Shown here one piece after another: positions 28,282-41,161 of a DNA stretch of 54,307 nucleotides; the first letter of the stretch is position 1; every line of letters begins with the position of its first letter. A program made the position numbers and the translations under genes. This DNA comes from Escherichia albertii NBRC 107761 = DSM 17582 (GTDB lineage Bacteria > Pseudomonadota > Gammaproteobacteria > Enterobacterales > Enterobacteriaceae). The notes beneath the pieces are model-generated. The model saw only the letters and a program-made list of their open reading frames with translations. It had not been told where the DNA came from and did not search any database. Location of the stretch: NCBI RefSeq assembly GCF_000759775.1, contig NZ_BBMY01000005.1:1-54307 (forward strand), read 5' to 3'.

Positions 28282-31200
28282 TTACCCTACCGCAGGCGTC
28301 GGATCGTCACCTTTGTAGTCGCGTTTCACTTCCGTCACTTCATCGCCCTTCTCGTTGTGCAAATGCACTTCAAGTTGGTTAAAGGCAATGTTGATGTCGT
28401 TTTCACGACACAATTGATCAATGGTACGGTTCAGCTCATCGACGGTGCGGCTACGATCGCGTAGTTCACGAACGTACAGACGCAACTCGTGGTCCAGCGT
28501 GCTAGCGCCAAACGCCGTGAAGAAAACTTCTGGCATCGGCTCGTGCATCACTTTTGGATGCTCAGTCGCCGCTTTCAGCAACACCTTACGTACTTTTTCC
28601 AGATCGGAGCCATAGGCCACGCCCAGGCGGATCACCAGACGCGTGGTGGTGTCAGTCAACGACCAGTTGATCAGACGCTCGGTGACAAACGCTTTATTCG
28701 GAATGATCACTTCTTTGCGATCGAAATCGGTAATCGTCGTCGCACGAATACGGATCTTGCTGACCGTCCCGGAGAAGCTACCAATGGTTACCGTATCGCC
28801 AATACGAACCGGACGTTCGAACAGAATGATCAAACCGGAGACGAAGTTACCGAAGATCTCTTGTAAACCAAAACCAAGACCTACGGATAATGCCGCCGCC
28901 AGCCACTGGAGTTTATCCCACGAGACGCCGAGCGCCCCAAATACCGTCATCGCACCAATGGCAATAATGATGTAGTTAAGGATAGTGGTAATGGCATACG
29001 ACGCGCCCTGGCGCATGTTCAGCCGTGAAAGTACCAGTACTTCCAGCAAACCGGGTAAGTTGCGAATCAGCGCCCAGGCAACCATCGATGCGATAATCGC
29101 AAACAACAGGCTGCCCATGGTCACGTTTTTCACCACCGCCGCACCAGCTTCAGTGCCGTTGTAATGCCACAGTGTGATGCTGTCGAGATAGGTGAACACG
29201 GTGATCAAATCGGACCAAATCGCCCAGAACATCAAGCCAAACAGCGCAAACATCAGCAGCATGGTAATACGCAGCGTCTGCTGGTTGACCTGTTCCAGCG
29301 CGATAGTCGGTTCTTCCGGCGGTTCAGCGCCTTCCGCCCCTTCTTTCACCAGATTCTGCCGACGCGCCAGCGCACGACGCCAGGCGATACGCCGCGCCGC
29401 CACGCTTAAACCACGCAGCACCGTCTGGTAAAGCAAGTTCCAGATGATCACCAGATAAACGGTTTCAATCCAGCGCCCAGCCAGACGCAACGTGGTATAG
29501 AAATACCCTGTAGCAGTCAACGCCATTAGTGCAATCGGGATAATTGACAGCACGGTAATAGTCACCAGTCGCATGGTGTGCGACTCTTTATCGCGCCAGC
29601 TTTCGCGGCACATCGGCCACACAAGAAAAGCAATCAGCAACAGGTTGAAGAAAATCATTACCTGCCCCAGCACGTCATCCATCAGATGTAGCGGGGAAAG
29701 TTCTGCCACCACAGACCAGAAATGGATAGGCAGCAACGCGAGGCTGATGCGAACAATCTGTCGACGCCAGTGACTGGTTTGTTGCTCGGGCATACCAAAG
29801 TGACGTACGGCAACGCCATTTTTTTCCAGCACTTTCCAGCACAGGCCAAATACCAGCCAGAAAATCGCCAGTTTTTTGCTAAACGACCATAGCAATTCGC
29901 TAATGTTGAGCTGCATGGTCAGCAGGATCAGTCCGACGGCAAGAATAATCAGGCACACTGGCAGCGCGCGGATCAGGTCGATAAGAATGGCTTTCGGCGT
30001 ATTAAGTTGGCTATCGTTACGCAGAGAACCTACTGCCGAAGCCAGTTTTTGTTGGTATGCCTTCAACCATCCCAGACGCCAGTGAATTAGCCCGGCAATC
30101 AACAACAGCGGCAAACCAGCAAGGAAAGCGATAAATACAGCAGGCCAGGCTTTTTCCCAGTTCACCGTAATTTTCATCGAATTAAATTCATCTTGCAGCG
30201 ATTGTGGGAACGCTTTAATCCAGTCCCAGTCCATCGGACGGTTACTGTTCACCCAGAAGATTTGCTGAGTCAGGATGGATTTCAGGTTTTTCGACACGCT
30301 CATTAACTGCTGCTGGTTGATTTGCAGGTTAATGGCCATCATCAATTGATTACCCAACTGTTTGTTTAGCTGATCCAGAAGTTCGCGACGCATATCAACG
30401 ACTTGTAACAAAGCATCGTGAACTTCGTCATTAACTTCGTTAGCATGACTTTCTTCCAGTTTGCTGACAAACGCATCGCTCTGGAACAAAGCATCACGCT
30501 GCTGATTGACCTCAAACTGTTCGAGGCGCAAATCCGCGATGCGGTTGGTCATGTTTTCCAGTTCATCCGCCGATGGCAGTGTTTGTTGTTGCTGATAAAG
30601 AATACGCGACAACAACAGACTGCCCTTCAGGACAGAAATCTGCTCTTTGATATTGCGTTCCGATTGCAGCGCCCGCTCCAGCCAGTTTTTAACTTTGATA
30701 TTTTGCTGCATTAACTGATTACCGTTTTCGGTAGCGGTAATCAGACGCTGGCTTAACTGCTGGTTAATTTCCAGTTCCTGCTTCACCAACGGATTAGCCT
30801 GAATACGCGCGGCTTCATCTGGAGTGACCGCTTCCTGGGCCGTTTTTTCGGTTAAGGTCAGGCGCTTGCTATTTACCGCTTCTTGCAACAATTGCAACTG
30901 GTGCTCCAGGCGCGCGCTGTTCGCCGTCACGTAATCACGTTGCTTTTGCAGGGTATCCTGCAAGACTGTGTTCCCTTCCAGACTTTTACGCTGCTGGTCA
31001 ATTTCGGCACTCAACAGCGCCTGTTGCGCCTGCAGCAACACTTTTTGGCTGGGACGTAACGCGGCTTCACCAACGTCGGTGCCATCCAGCCGACTGCGAA
31101 TTTGTTGCAGTTGCTGCGAAGCGGTATACATCGCGTTTTGCACACGTTCCGGCTGCGTCTGTAACGACACCAGTTGGCTGTTATAGGAAGCCAGATCGTT

Positions 31201-31644
31201 TTGTGCATTTTGCAAGTCATCCAGCGCCTGGGAGACACGAGATTCCAGTTGACGCAGAGAGAGCGTGCTAAGTGTTTTACGCGTTTCTTCGTCGTTATCT
31301 ACATCGCTCAGCGCAGTTAACGCCGCCGTCGCCTGGCGCATTTTCTCTGGCGCATCAGCAACTTTTTGTCGTAATTGAACCGTTTCTTCTTTTACGCGAT
31401 CAATTTTGTCGAGGGTGGCTAAGGTGTCCGTAAGATCCTGCTGCACCAGTTTGTCCTGGGCAGAAAGATCTTTTTGTTTATTGAGTGTATCAAGCTGTGC
31501 CTGCAGGTCGGCTTTCGTCGGGAGATCACCATTCGATGACGCCCGCGCCAACGCCGTGTTCTGGCATAACAAGACAAAAACAAAAGCAATAAATGCTGAA
31601 AAAACAAAATGCCGTGATCGTTTGTAATACTGGAACATAGTCAT
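28282..31644 (-). CDS. mscK: MscK (KefA), potassium-dependent mechanosensitive channel
   Basis: Large inner-membrane mechanosensitive channel that opens under membrane tension in a K+-sensitive way. The 1120-residue protein has a signal peptide-like start (about 1-33) and a long periplasmic domain rich in Gln, Leu and coiled coil (about 35-480). About 10 membrane helices follow. The C-terminal MscS core (about 870-1100) contains the pore-lining LGVSWDKLQWLAAALSVGLGFGLQEIFGNFVSGLIIL and the beta domain FERPVRIGDTVTIGSFSGTVSKIRIRATTI. It converges on rsmS. Confidence 0.97.
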   Translation of the reverse strand: MTMFQYYKRSRHFVFSAFIAFVFVLLCQNTALARASSNGDLPTKADLQAQLDTLNKQKDLSAQDKLVQQDLTDTLATLDKIDRVKEETVQLRQKVADAPEKMRQATAALTALSDVDNDEETRKTLSTLSLRQLESRVSQALDDLQNAQNDLASYNSQLVSLQTQPERVQNAMYTASQQLQQIRSRLDGTDVGEAALRPSQKVLLQAQQALLSAEIDQQRKSLEGNTVLQDTLQKQRDYVTANSARLEHQLQLLQEAVNSKRLTLTEKTAQEAVTPDEAARIQANPLVKQELEINQQLSQRLITATENGNQLMQQNIKVKNWLERALQSERNIKEQISVLKGSLLLSRILYQQQQTLPSADELENMTNRIADLRLEQFEVNQQRDALFQSDAFVSKLEESHANEVNDEVHDALLQVVDMRRELLDQLNKQLGNQLMMAINLQINQQQLMSVSKNLKSILTQQIFWVNSNRPMDWDWIKAFPQSLQDEFNSMKITVNWEKAWPAVFIAFLAGLPLLLIAGLIHWRLGWLKAYQQKLASAVGSLRNDSQLNTPKAILIDLIRALPVCLIILAVGLILLTMQLNISELLWSFSKKLAIFWLVFGLCWKVLEKNGVAVRHFGMPEQQTSHWRRQIVRISLALLPIHFWSVVAELSPLHLMDDVLGQVMIFFNLLLIAFLVWPMCRESWRDKESHTMRLVTITVLSIIPIALMALTATGYFYTTLRLAGRWIETVYLVIIWNLLYQTVLRGLSVAARRIAWRRALARRQNLVKEGAEGAEPPEEPTIALEQVNQQTLRITMLLMFALFGLMFWAIWSDLITVFTYLDSITLWHYNGTEAGAAVVKNVTMGSLLFAIIASMVAWALIRNLPGLLEVLVLSRLNMRQGASYAITTILNYIIIAIGAMTVFGALGVSWDKLQWLAAALSVGLGFGLQEIFGNFVSGLIILFERPVRIGDTVTIGSFSGTVSKIRIRATTITDFDRKEVIIPNKAFVTERLINWSLTDTTTRLVIRLGVAYGSDLEKVRKVLLKAATEHPKVMHEPMPEVFFTAFGASTLDHELRLYVRELRDRSRTVDELNRTIDQLCRENDINIAFNQLEVHLHNEKGDEVTEVKRDYKGDDPTPAVG

Positions 31645-31765
31645 GATGAATGAAGGTTTCTAAACCTGAAGGGCGACCTGAAATAGTCAAACCGATAGAA
31701 TATCACGACGGGGAGAACCAGAATAGCAACGGTGAAAATGTCCAGGAAAAATCCTGGAGCCAGAT

Positions 31766-32419
31766 TCAGGATTTCACATTAGCCACAGGTGCGCGAAGCG
31801 TGGGGCAAAGTTGATACATCTCCAATAAAATGGTGACGTAATCGCGGGCTTCTTTATTGAGATCAAAAGATTGCGGAGCAAACAGCCAGTTTTCTATCAG
31901 GCCCGAAATATAGCCTCGCATAATAATCGCCGCGCGGCGTGTCATTAAATCCGCTGGCAACATTTTTGCTTCAATACAATGTTTTAACGTTTGCTCTATA
32001 CGGTCATAACTTTCAAGGCAAAGATTACGCTGCGCCTGTTGAACAACAGACATTTCTCCGACAAATTCGCATTTGTGGAATATAATCTCCATCAATAATC
32101 GACGCTGTTCTTCCGTCACCGTGGCTTCAAGAACATGAATTAATATTTCTCTTAATACAGAGAGTGGATCGTCAGGGAATTTTGCCTGATACTCAAGCTC
32201 TAGTTCACCAATATTGAACTCAGAAAGCTTCCAGATCTCACTAAACAAATCCGACTTATCTTTAAAATGCCAGTAGATTGCACCGCGCGTAACGCCAGCA
32301 GCTTTTGCAATCTCTCCCAGCGAGGTGGATGATACTCCTTGCTGTGAGAAAAGACGTAGAGCCACATCGAGGATGTGTTGGCGCGTTTCTTGCGCTTCTT
32401 GTTTAGTTTTTCGTGCCAT
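31766..32419 (-). CDS. acrR: AcrR, TetR-family repressor of acrAB
   Basis: Ligand-binding repressor of the acrAB efflux operon. The 217-residue protein has a TetR N-terminal helix-turn-helix (about 10-55, [20 protein letters not shown]) and a helical ligand-binding domain. Its C-terminal tail (APVANVKS) differs from the K-12 tail and is two residues longer. It is divergent from acrA, and the shared 141-base region holds the AcrR palindrome. The acrR start codon itself lies within a marbox. Confidence 0.96.
   Translation of the reverse strand: MARKTKQEAQETRQHILDVALRLFSQQGVSSTSLGEIAKAAGVTRGAIYWHFKDKSDLFSEIWKLSEFNIGELELEYQAKFPDDPLSVLREILIHVLEATVTEEQRRLLMEIIFHKCEFVGEMSVVQQAQRNLCLESYDRIEQTLKHCIEAKMLPADLMTRRAAIIMRGYISGLIENWLFAPQSFDLNKEARDYVTILLEMYQLCPTLRAPVANVKS
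32401..32419 (-). promoter_or_regulatory. Marbox (MarA/SoxS/Rob site) overlapping the acrR start
   Basis: On the minus strand the bases ATGGCACGAAAAACTAAAC match the marbox consensus AYnGCACnnWnnRYYAAAY at every specified position. The first three bases are the acrR start codon. MarA, SoxS and Rob are known to activate acrAB from a site at this place. Confidence 0.8.
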
Positions 32420-32447
32420 ATGTTAGTGAATTTACAGGCGTTAGATT

Positions 32448-32471
32448 TACATACATTTATGAATGTATGTA
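32448..32471. promoter_or_regulatory. AcrR operator (24-bp palindrome)
   Basis: The bases TACATACAT / ATGTATGTA form a nearly perfect 24-bp inverted repeat around TTATGA. It is the known AcrR binding site between acrR and acrA, and lies 90 bases before the acrA start codon, in position to block both divergent promoters. Confidence 0.93.
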
Positions 32472-32560
32472 CCATAGCACGATGATAATATAAACGCAGC
32501 AATGGGTTTATCAACTTTTGACCATTGACCAATTTGAAATCGGACACTCGAGGTTTACAT

Positions 32561-33754
32561 ATGAACAAAAACAGAGGGTTTACGCCTCTGGCGGTCGTTC
32601 TGATGCTCTCAGGCAGCTTAGCCCTAACAGGATGTGACGACAAACCGGCCCAACAAGGTGGCCAACAGATGCCCGCCGTTGGTGTAGTGACAGTCAAAAC
32701 TGAACCTCTGCAGATCACGACTGAGCTTCCGGGTCGCACCAGCGCCTACCGGATCGCAGAAGTTCGTCCTCAAGTTAGTGGGATAATCCTGAAGCGTAAT
32801 TTCAAAGAGGGTAGCGATATCGACGCCGGTGTCTCTCTCTATCAGATTGATCCTGCGACCTATCAGGCAGCATACGACAGTGCGAAAGGCGATCTGGCGA
32901 AAGCACAGGCTGCCGCCAATATCGCGCAACTGACAGTGAATCGTTATCAGAAACTGCTCGGCACTCAGTACATCAGTAAGCAAGAGTACGATCAGGCACT
33001 GGCTAACGCGCAACAAGCGAACGCTGCAGTTACTGCGGCAAAAGCAGCCGTTGAAACCGCGCGAATTAACCTGGCTTACACCAAAGTGACTTCTCCAATC
33101 AGCGGCCGTATTGGTAAATCGGCCGTGACGGAAGGCGCACTGGTGCAAAATGGTCAGGCAACAGCGCTGGCAACCGTGCAACAGCTTGATCCGATCTACG
33201 TTGATGTGACCCAGTCCAGCAACGACTTCTTGCGTCTGAAACAAGAACTCGCTAACGGCACGCTGAAGCAAGAGAACGGCAAAGCCAAAGTATCGCTGAT
33301 CACCAGCGACGGCATTAAGTTCCCGCAGGACGGTACGCTGGAGTTCTCTGACGTTACCGTTGATCAAACCACCGGATCTATCACGTTACGCGCTATCTTC
33401 CCGAACCCGGATCACACGCTGCTGCCGGGTATGTTCGTGCGCGCACGCCTGGAAGAAGGGCTGAATCCAAACGCTATTTTAGTACCGCAACAGGGTGTAA
33501 CTCGTACACCACGCGGCGAAGCCACCGTACTGGTAGTAGGCGCGGATGACAAAGTGGAAACTCGCCCGATCGTCGCAAGCCAGGCTATTGGCGATAAGTG
33601 GTTGGTAACGGAAGGTCTGAAAGCAGGCGAGCGCGTAGTAATCAGTGGGCTGCAGAAAGTGCGTCCTGGTGTTCAGGTAAAAGCGCAAGAGATAACCGCT
33701 GATAACAACCAGCAAGCCACAAGCGGTGCTCAGTCTGAACAGTCTAAGTCTTAA
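32561..33754 (+). CDS. acrA: AcrA, periplasmic adaptor of the AcrAB-TolC efflux pump
   Basis: Membrane fusion protein that links AcrB to TolC. The 397-residue precursor has a lipoprotein signal with lipobox LTGC and acylation at Cys25. Lipoyl (about 60-97 and 170-205), alpha-hairpin (about 98-170, Ala/Gln-rich heptads), beta-barrel and membrane-proximal domains follow. I chose the ATG at 32561, which gives the known start MNKNRGFTPL. An in-frame upstream ATG adds 12 residues that would spoil the signal peptide. acrB starts 22 bases after its stop. Confidence 0.98.
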   Translation: MNKNRGFTPLAVVLMLSGSLALTGCDDKPAQQGGQQMPAVGVVTVKTEPLQITTELPGRTSAYRIAEVRPQVSGIILKRNFKEGSDIDAGVSLYQIDPATYQAAYDSAKGDLAKAQAAANIAQLTVNRYQKLLGTQYISKQEYDQALANAQQANAAVTAAKAAVETARINLAYTKVTSPISGRIGKSAVTEGALVQNGQATALATVQQLDPIYVDVTQSSNDFLRLKQELANGTLKQENGKAKVSLITSDGIKFPQDGTLEFSDVTVDQTTGSITLRAIFPNPDHTLLPGMFVRARLEEGLNPNAILVPQQGVTRTPRGEATVLVVGADDKVETRPIVASQAIGDKWLVTEGLKAGERVVISGLQKVRPGVQVKAQEITADNNQQATSGAQSEQSKS

Positions 33755-33773
33755 CTTAAACAGGAGCCGTTAA

Positions 33774-36926
<3,153 letters not shown>

Positions 36927-36943
36927 TTAAGTTCGTAACCACG

Positions 36944-36966
36944 AAGGCCGCGCAAGCGGCCTTTTT
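36944..36966 (+). terminator. Rho-independent terminator of acrAB
   Basis: AAGGCCGC GCAA GCGGCC followed by TTTTT forms a compact GC stem with a tetraloop, 18 bases after the acrB stop. Confidence 0.93.
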
Positions 36967-37480
36967 AATGCACGTAATCTGAATGGAACAATCGCTCCCC
37001 CAAATGCTTCATACGAAAGTTAGCGTTTACTTTTTTAAATTCATAGAAAATGCTTATTGTTAGTTAATTTATATTAAGTCGCACTAATAGGTTTTATAAT
37101 TCAGAGTTATGTAGAGGCTATTCTTATTTATTTGCGGCAATTCTTTATTAACTTCTGATTATTACGCCATAATCGGAGCATTCCTGGTTATTAGTATGAC
37201 AATATCCATGGTAGTTTTACCGCCCAACGATAATCCCGATAACGTCATGAATAGAATGCGACAAACCGCTTTTGTCTATGTCGGACTTATGCCAGGATGA
37301 AAAAGTGAGTCCTTCCACACTTCCCTTCCTGATTGTAATTTTTCGTAATAATGCAATGAAATTCGTTATAGAGTGGCTTATAGTTAAAGTAACAAGCGAG
37401 AGGACAAGTCCAGGTCAGTAGAGTTGTACCCATCCCGAAAGGTGTCCGTTAGTTAAACCACTAATGAAAGGGGACGCATT
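36967..37480. other. AT-rich 514-base region upstream of tomB
   Basis: No established gene is seen here. The region is clearly richer in A and T than its neighbours up to about 37190, as is common around the H-NS-linked hha locus. The last 150 bases probably hold the tomB promoter and leader: TTATAG/TATAGT-like boxes lie near 37365-37385. One short reading frame of 34 codons (37196-37300, starting MTISMVVLPP) is present but has no convincing ribosome site. A strong ribosome site AAAGGGGACG precedes tomB. Confidence 0.6.
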
Positions 37481-37855
37481 ATGGATGAATACTCACCAAA
37501 AAGACATGATATCGCACAGCTTAAGTTTCTCTGCGAAACCCTGTATCATGACTGTCTTGCAAACCTTGAAGAAAGTAACCATGGCTGGGTAAATGACCCA
37601 ACCTCGGCAATCAATCTACAGCTGAATGAACTGATTGAGCATATTGCGACCTTCGCACTTAATTACAAAATTAAGTATAATGAAGACAATAAGCTCATTG
37701 AACAGATTGATGAATATCTGGACGACACCTTTATGTTGTTCAGTAGTTATGGTATTAATATGCAGGATCTTCAGAAATGGCGGAAGTCAGGTAACCGATT
37801 GTTCCGTTGCTTTGTTAACGCCACCAAAGCGAATCCTGCAAGTTTATCTTGTTAG
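37481..37855 (+). CDS. tomB: TomB, Hha toxicity modulator (biofilm-related antitoxin)
   Basis: Attenuates Hha toxicity in E. coli; proposed to act by oxygen-dependent oxidation of Hha. The 124-residue acidic protein begins [20 protein letters not shown] and has cysteines at several sites ([17 protein letters not shown]). The ATG at 37481 follows AAAGGGGACGCATT. hha starts 25 bases after its stop, so the two are an operon of antitoxin then toxin. Confidence 0.95.
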
Positions 37856-37880
37856 AATTATTACAACCATGGGTAGAAGT

Positions 37881-38099
37881 ATGTCCGATAAACCTTTAAC
37901 AAAAACCGATTATTTGATGCGTCTGCGTCGTTGCCAGACAATTGACACACTGGAACGTGTTATCGAGAAAAATAAATATGAATTATCAGATAATGAATTG
38001 GCGGTATTTTACTCAGCTGCCGACCATCGTCTTGCAGAGCTGACTATGAATAAGCTATATGACAAGATCCCTTCCTCAGTGTGGAAATTCATTCGGTAA
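37881..38099 (+). CDS. hha: Hha, H-NS co-regulator
   Basis: Small nucleoid-associated partner of H-NS that represses virulence and fimbrial genes and affects biofilm formation. The 72-residue protein starts [20 protein letters not shown] and ends [15 protein letters not shown], with the Hha/YmoA fold of four short helices and the single conserved Cys18. A GTAGAAGT ribosome site precedes the ATG. A longer reading that begins upstream inside tomB is an artefact of frame. Confidence 0.97.
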
Positions 38100-38180
38100 T
38101 AAATTAACAATACATATCTTTAACTATAACCTTCTGTTTAATAAGAATTTTATATTCTATTGTATCGAGGGTATATTATG

Positions 38181-38196
38181 TGTGATTTTTATCACA
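38181..38196. promoter_or_regulatory. Perfect CRP-cAMP binding site upstream of maa
   Basis: TGTGA TTTTTA TCACA matches both CRP half-sites exactly with the six-base spacer. It lies 80 bases before the maa start codon and 81 bases after the hha stop. Its centre would suit CRP activation of a promoter around 38230-38260, but no clear -10 box is seen. The sugar-related function of Maa is consistent with catabolite control. Confidence 0.75.
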
Positions 38197-38275
38197 CGGA
38201 AGTCGCGGATACGTTCTCTTAACGGACTTTTCGCATTACTGTGTTGCTGCATGTTCAGCAACCGGGAAGTCAGTA

Positions 38276-38833
38276 ATGAGTTCAGAAAAAGAAAAGATGA
38301 TTGCTGGTGAGTTGTATCGCTCAGCAGATGAGACTTTATCTCGTGATCGCCTGCGCGCTCGTCAGCTTATTCATCAATACAATCATTCCTCACCGGAAGA
38401 GCAAACATTACGCCAGCAAATTCTTACCGATTTACTCGGTCAAGTGATGGATGCGTATATTGAACCCTCCTTTCGCTGCGACTATGGCTATAACATTTAC
38501 CTCGGTAAAGGGTTTTACGCGAACTTCGATTGCGTGATGCTTGATGTCTGCCCTATTCGTATCGGTGATAATTGCATGCTGGCGCCAGGGGTACATATCT
38601 ATACCGCCACGCATCCTGTCGCTCCGGTCGCGCGCAATAGCGGCGTAGAACTGGGGAAACCCGTGACGATAGGTAATAATGTCTGGATTGGCGGGCGTGC
38701 TGTCATCAATCCGGGTGTCATTATTGGTGATAACGTTGTTGTGGCTTCCGGCGCAGTTGTCACTAAAAATATTCCTGACAACGTTATTGTCGGCGGCAAT
38801 CCGGCCAGAATCATTAAAAAGTTGCAACCATAG
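38276..38833 (+). CDS. maa: Maa, maltose O-acetyltransferase
   Basis: Acetylates maltose and other sugars using acetyl-CoA, thought to detoxify non-metabolised sugars. The 185-residue protein has the short N-terminal helical Mac domain ([21 protein letters not shown]) and a left-handed beta-helix of hexapeptide repeats ([40 protein letters not shown]) with the catalytic His in the THP segment. It is two residues longer than in K-12, at the C terminus. A perfect CRP site lies upstream. Confidence 0.96.
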   Translation: MSSEKEKMIAGELYRSADETLSRDRLRARQLIHQYNHSSPEEQTLRQQILTDLLGQVMDAYIEPSFRCDYGYNIYLGKGFYANFDCVMLDVCPIRIGDNCMLAPGVHIYTATHPVAPVARNSGVELGKPVTIGNNVWIGGRAVINPGVIIGDNVVVASGAVVTKNIPDNVIVGGNPARIIKKLQP

Positions 38834-38939
38834 TTACAACTGTTATGCAAAAATGTGTCCAATCTGTTACTTCTCTCGTATCATTCCCACGTTAAAATAG
38901 GGCGTTCCCTGAAAAGCTACAGATTCCACGAAGGCAAAA

Positions 38940-39410
38940 ATGACCGAAATACAACGCCTGCTGACCGAAACGATTGATTCTCTGAATACGCATGAAAAAC
39001 GCGACAACAAACCCCGCTTTAGTATCAGTTTCATCCGTAAACATCCGGGGCTATTCATCGGCATGTATGTCGCTTTTTTCGCCACACTGGCAGTAATGTT
39101 ACAATCTGAAACATTGGTGGACTCTGTCTGGCTTCTGGTGGTGTTGTTTATCCTGCTTAACGGTTTCTTCTTTTTTGACGTTTATCCACGCTATCGCTAT
39201 GAAGATATCGACGTGCTGGATTTCCGGGTTTGTTATAACGGTGAATGGTACAACACACGCTATGTTCCAACAGTACTGGTAGAGTCTATTCTGAACTCGC
39301 CGCGTGTCGCTAACATCCACAAAGAACAGTTGCAAAACATGCTTACTCGTAAAGGTCAGTTGTCCTTTTACGATATTTTCACCCTCGCACGCACCGAAGC
39401 GACCTCTTAA
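38940..39410 (+). CDS. ylaC: YlaC, inner membrane protein of unknown function
   Basis: A 156-residue protein with two central membrane segments (about 39-55, [16 protein letters not shown]; about 60-78, [17 protein letters not shown]), flanked by cytoplasmic N- and C-terminal domains. The family is restricted to Enterobacteriaceae, and no function is established. The start ATG at 38940 follows GAAGGCAAAA. A stem-loop after its stop separates it from pdeB. Confidence 0.92.
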   Translation: MTEIQRLLTETIDSLNTHEKRDNKPRFSISFIRKHPGLFIGMYVAFFATLAVMLQSETLVDSVWLLVVLFILLNGFFFFDVYPRYRYEDIDVLDFRVCYNGEWYNTRYVPTVLVESILNSPRVANIHKEQLQNMLTRKGQLSFYDIFTLARTEATS

Positions 39411-39423
39411 GTTGAGGTATCAC

Positions 39424-39457
39424 ACCAGGCGTAAATCTCTGCGCCTGGTTAATTGAC
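39424..39457 (+). terminator. Probable ylaC terminator
   Basis: ACCAGGCG and CGCCTGGT pair perfectly around a ten-base loop, followed by TAATT. It lies 13 bases after the ylaC stop. The weak T run makes intrinsic termination likely but not certain. Confidence 0.6.
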
Positions 39458-39573
39458 AACAATCATTGCCAGATTTCGCCTCGCGAAAGACCCGCGCAAA
39501 TGACCTGTCTTCTGTCCCCCCTTTTCCACTATCGGATATACTTTCCTTACATTGTGTTAATAAGGACATGTTG

Positions 39574-41124
39574 GTGAGAACACGACATCTGGTCAGCCTG
39601 ATTTCGGGAGTACTTATCCTTTCTGTACTGTTGCCGGTAGGCTTAAGCATCTGGCTGGCACATCAACAAGTAGAAGCATCGTTTGTGGAGGAGCTGAACA
39701 CCTATTCTTCTCGCGTTGCTATTCGTGCCGATAAAGTGGCAGCCCAGGGGAAAAGTGCGTTACAAGAACTGGAAAGATGGCAGGGAAACGCCTGTAGTAA
39801 TGAACATCTGATGGAAATGCGCCGCGTTTCTTACAGCTATCGCTATGTCCAGGAAGTCCTTTATATAAAGAATAATGTTCCTTTATGTTCCTCGCTGGAA
39901 CATAAAAGCCCGCCTGACACTTTCCCCGAACCCGGTAAAATCTCCAAAGACGGCTACCGTGTCTGGCTAACGTCGCATAACGATTTAGGTATTACTCGCT
40001 ATATGGTCGCAATGGGAACCACAAATTACGTGGTAATGATCGACCCGGCTTCCTTTATCGATGTGATTCCCTATAGCTCATGGCGAATTGATGCTGCCAT
40101 TGTTGGCAACGTCCATAACATTGTGATTACCAGTAGCGACGAAATTGCTCGAGGAATAATCACCCGACTACAAGAAAAAAACGGTGAGCATGTTGAAAGC
40201 AACGGTATCATTTACAATATCCAGCCCTTCCCGGAGATGAATATTTCGATCATTACCTGGACCTCCACGCAGCTAATGCAAAAAGGCTGGCATCGCCAGG
40301 TCTTTATTTGGCTGCCTGTTGGGCTGTTAATTGGCCTGTTGGCGGCAATGTTTGTGTTACGAATTTTACGTCGGGTTCAGTCTCCGCATTACCGTTTGCA
40401 AGATGCCATTGAAAACCATGATATTTGTGTACATTATCAGCCGATTGTCTCTTTAAGTAGCGGAAAAATCGTGGGGGCTGAAGCTCTGGCTCGCTGGCCA
40501 CAAACTGACGGCTCATGGCTGTCGCCGGAGATATTTATTCCACTATCGCAGCAAACCGGACTTTCCGAACCGCTGACCTTGTTGATTATCAGAAGCGTCT
40601 TTGAAGATATGGATAGCTGGCTACACCAGCACCCGGATCAACATATTTCAATAAATCTTGAATCCACAGTACTCACCTCGGAAAAAATTCCGCACCTCTT
40701 GCGGGAAATGATCCATCGTTACCAGGTCAATCCCAAACAAATCGCCCTTGAACTCACGGAGCGTGAGTTTGCCGATCCTAAAACCAGCGCGCCAATCATC
40801 GCCAGATACCGTCAGGCAGGACATGATATTTATCTCGATGACTTTGGTACCGGCTACTCGAGTTTGAGTTATTTGCAGGATCTGGATGTCGACATTCTGA
40901 AGATAGATAAGTCTTTCGTTGATGCGCTGGAATATAAAAATGTCACGCCACATATCATAGAAATGGCAAAAACGCTGAATCTGAAAATGGTGGCGGAAGG
41001 GATAGAAACCAGCAAACAAGAAGAGTGGTTACGTCAACATGGCGTTCATTACGGTCAGGGCTGGTTGTACAGCAAGGCCTTACCAAAAGAAGATTTCATT
41101 CGTTGGGCAGAACAACACCTGTAA
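39574..41124 (+). CDS. pdeB: PdeB (YlaB), cyclic-di-GMP phosphodiesterase
   Basis: Membrane-bound EAL phosphodiesterase that lowers c-di-GMP. The 516-residue protein has an N-terminal membrane helix (about 7-28), a periplasmic CSS-motif sensor domain with cysteines (NACSNEHL, VPLCSS), a second helix (about 243-265) and a C-terminal EAL domain. The EAL motifs GAEALARW, NLES, ELTERE, DDFGTGYSSL and KIDKSF are all intact, so it should be active. I chose the GTG start at 39574, seven bases after AAGGA; the ATG two codons upstream is too close to the ribosome site. This gives the K-12 length. Confidence 0.94.
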   Translation: MRTRHLVSLISGVLILSVLLPVGLSIWLAHQQVEASFVEELNTYSSRVAIRADKVAAQGKSALQELERWQGNACSNEHLMEMRRVSYSYRYVQEVLYIKNNVPLCSSLEHKSPPDTFPEPGKISKDGYRVWLTSHNDLGITRYMVAMGTTNYVVMIDPASFIDVIPYSSWRIDAAIVGNVHNIVITSSDEIARGIITRLQEKNGEHVESNGIIYNIQPFPEMNISIITWTSTQLMQKGWHRQVFIWLPVGLLIGLLAAMFVLRILRRVQSPHYRLQDAIENHDICVHYQPIVSLSSGKIVGAEALARWPQTDGSWLSPEIFIPLSQQTGLSEPLTLLIIRSVFEDMDSWLHQHPDQHISINLESTVLTSEKIPHLLREMIHRYQVNPKQIALELTEREFADPKTSAPIIARYRQAGHDIYLDDFGTGYSSLSYLQDLDVDILKIDKSFVDALEYKNVTPHIIEMAKTLNLKMVAEGIETSKQEEWLRQHGVHYGQGWLYSKALPKEDFIRWAEQHL

Positions 41125-41130
41125 ATTTAG

Positions 41131-41155
41131 GGGCTGGCGGCACGCCGCACAGCCC
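41131..41155. terminator. Hairpin between convergent pdeB and ybaA
   Basis: GGGCTG GCGGC AC GCCGC A CAGCCC forms an almost perfect 11-bp stem six bases after the pdeB stop and just before the ybaA stop. It could end transcription from either side; there is no T run. Confidence 0.55.
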
Positions 41156-41161
41156 GCCGGG

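Noticed and set aside
32200..32739. 179-codon frame covering the acrR-acrA intergenic region
   Set aside because: It runs through the AcrR operator and the acrA signal region on the wrong strand, and has no family resemblance.
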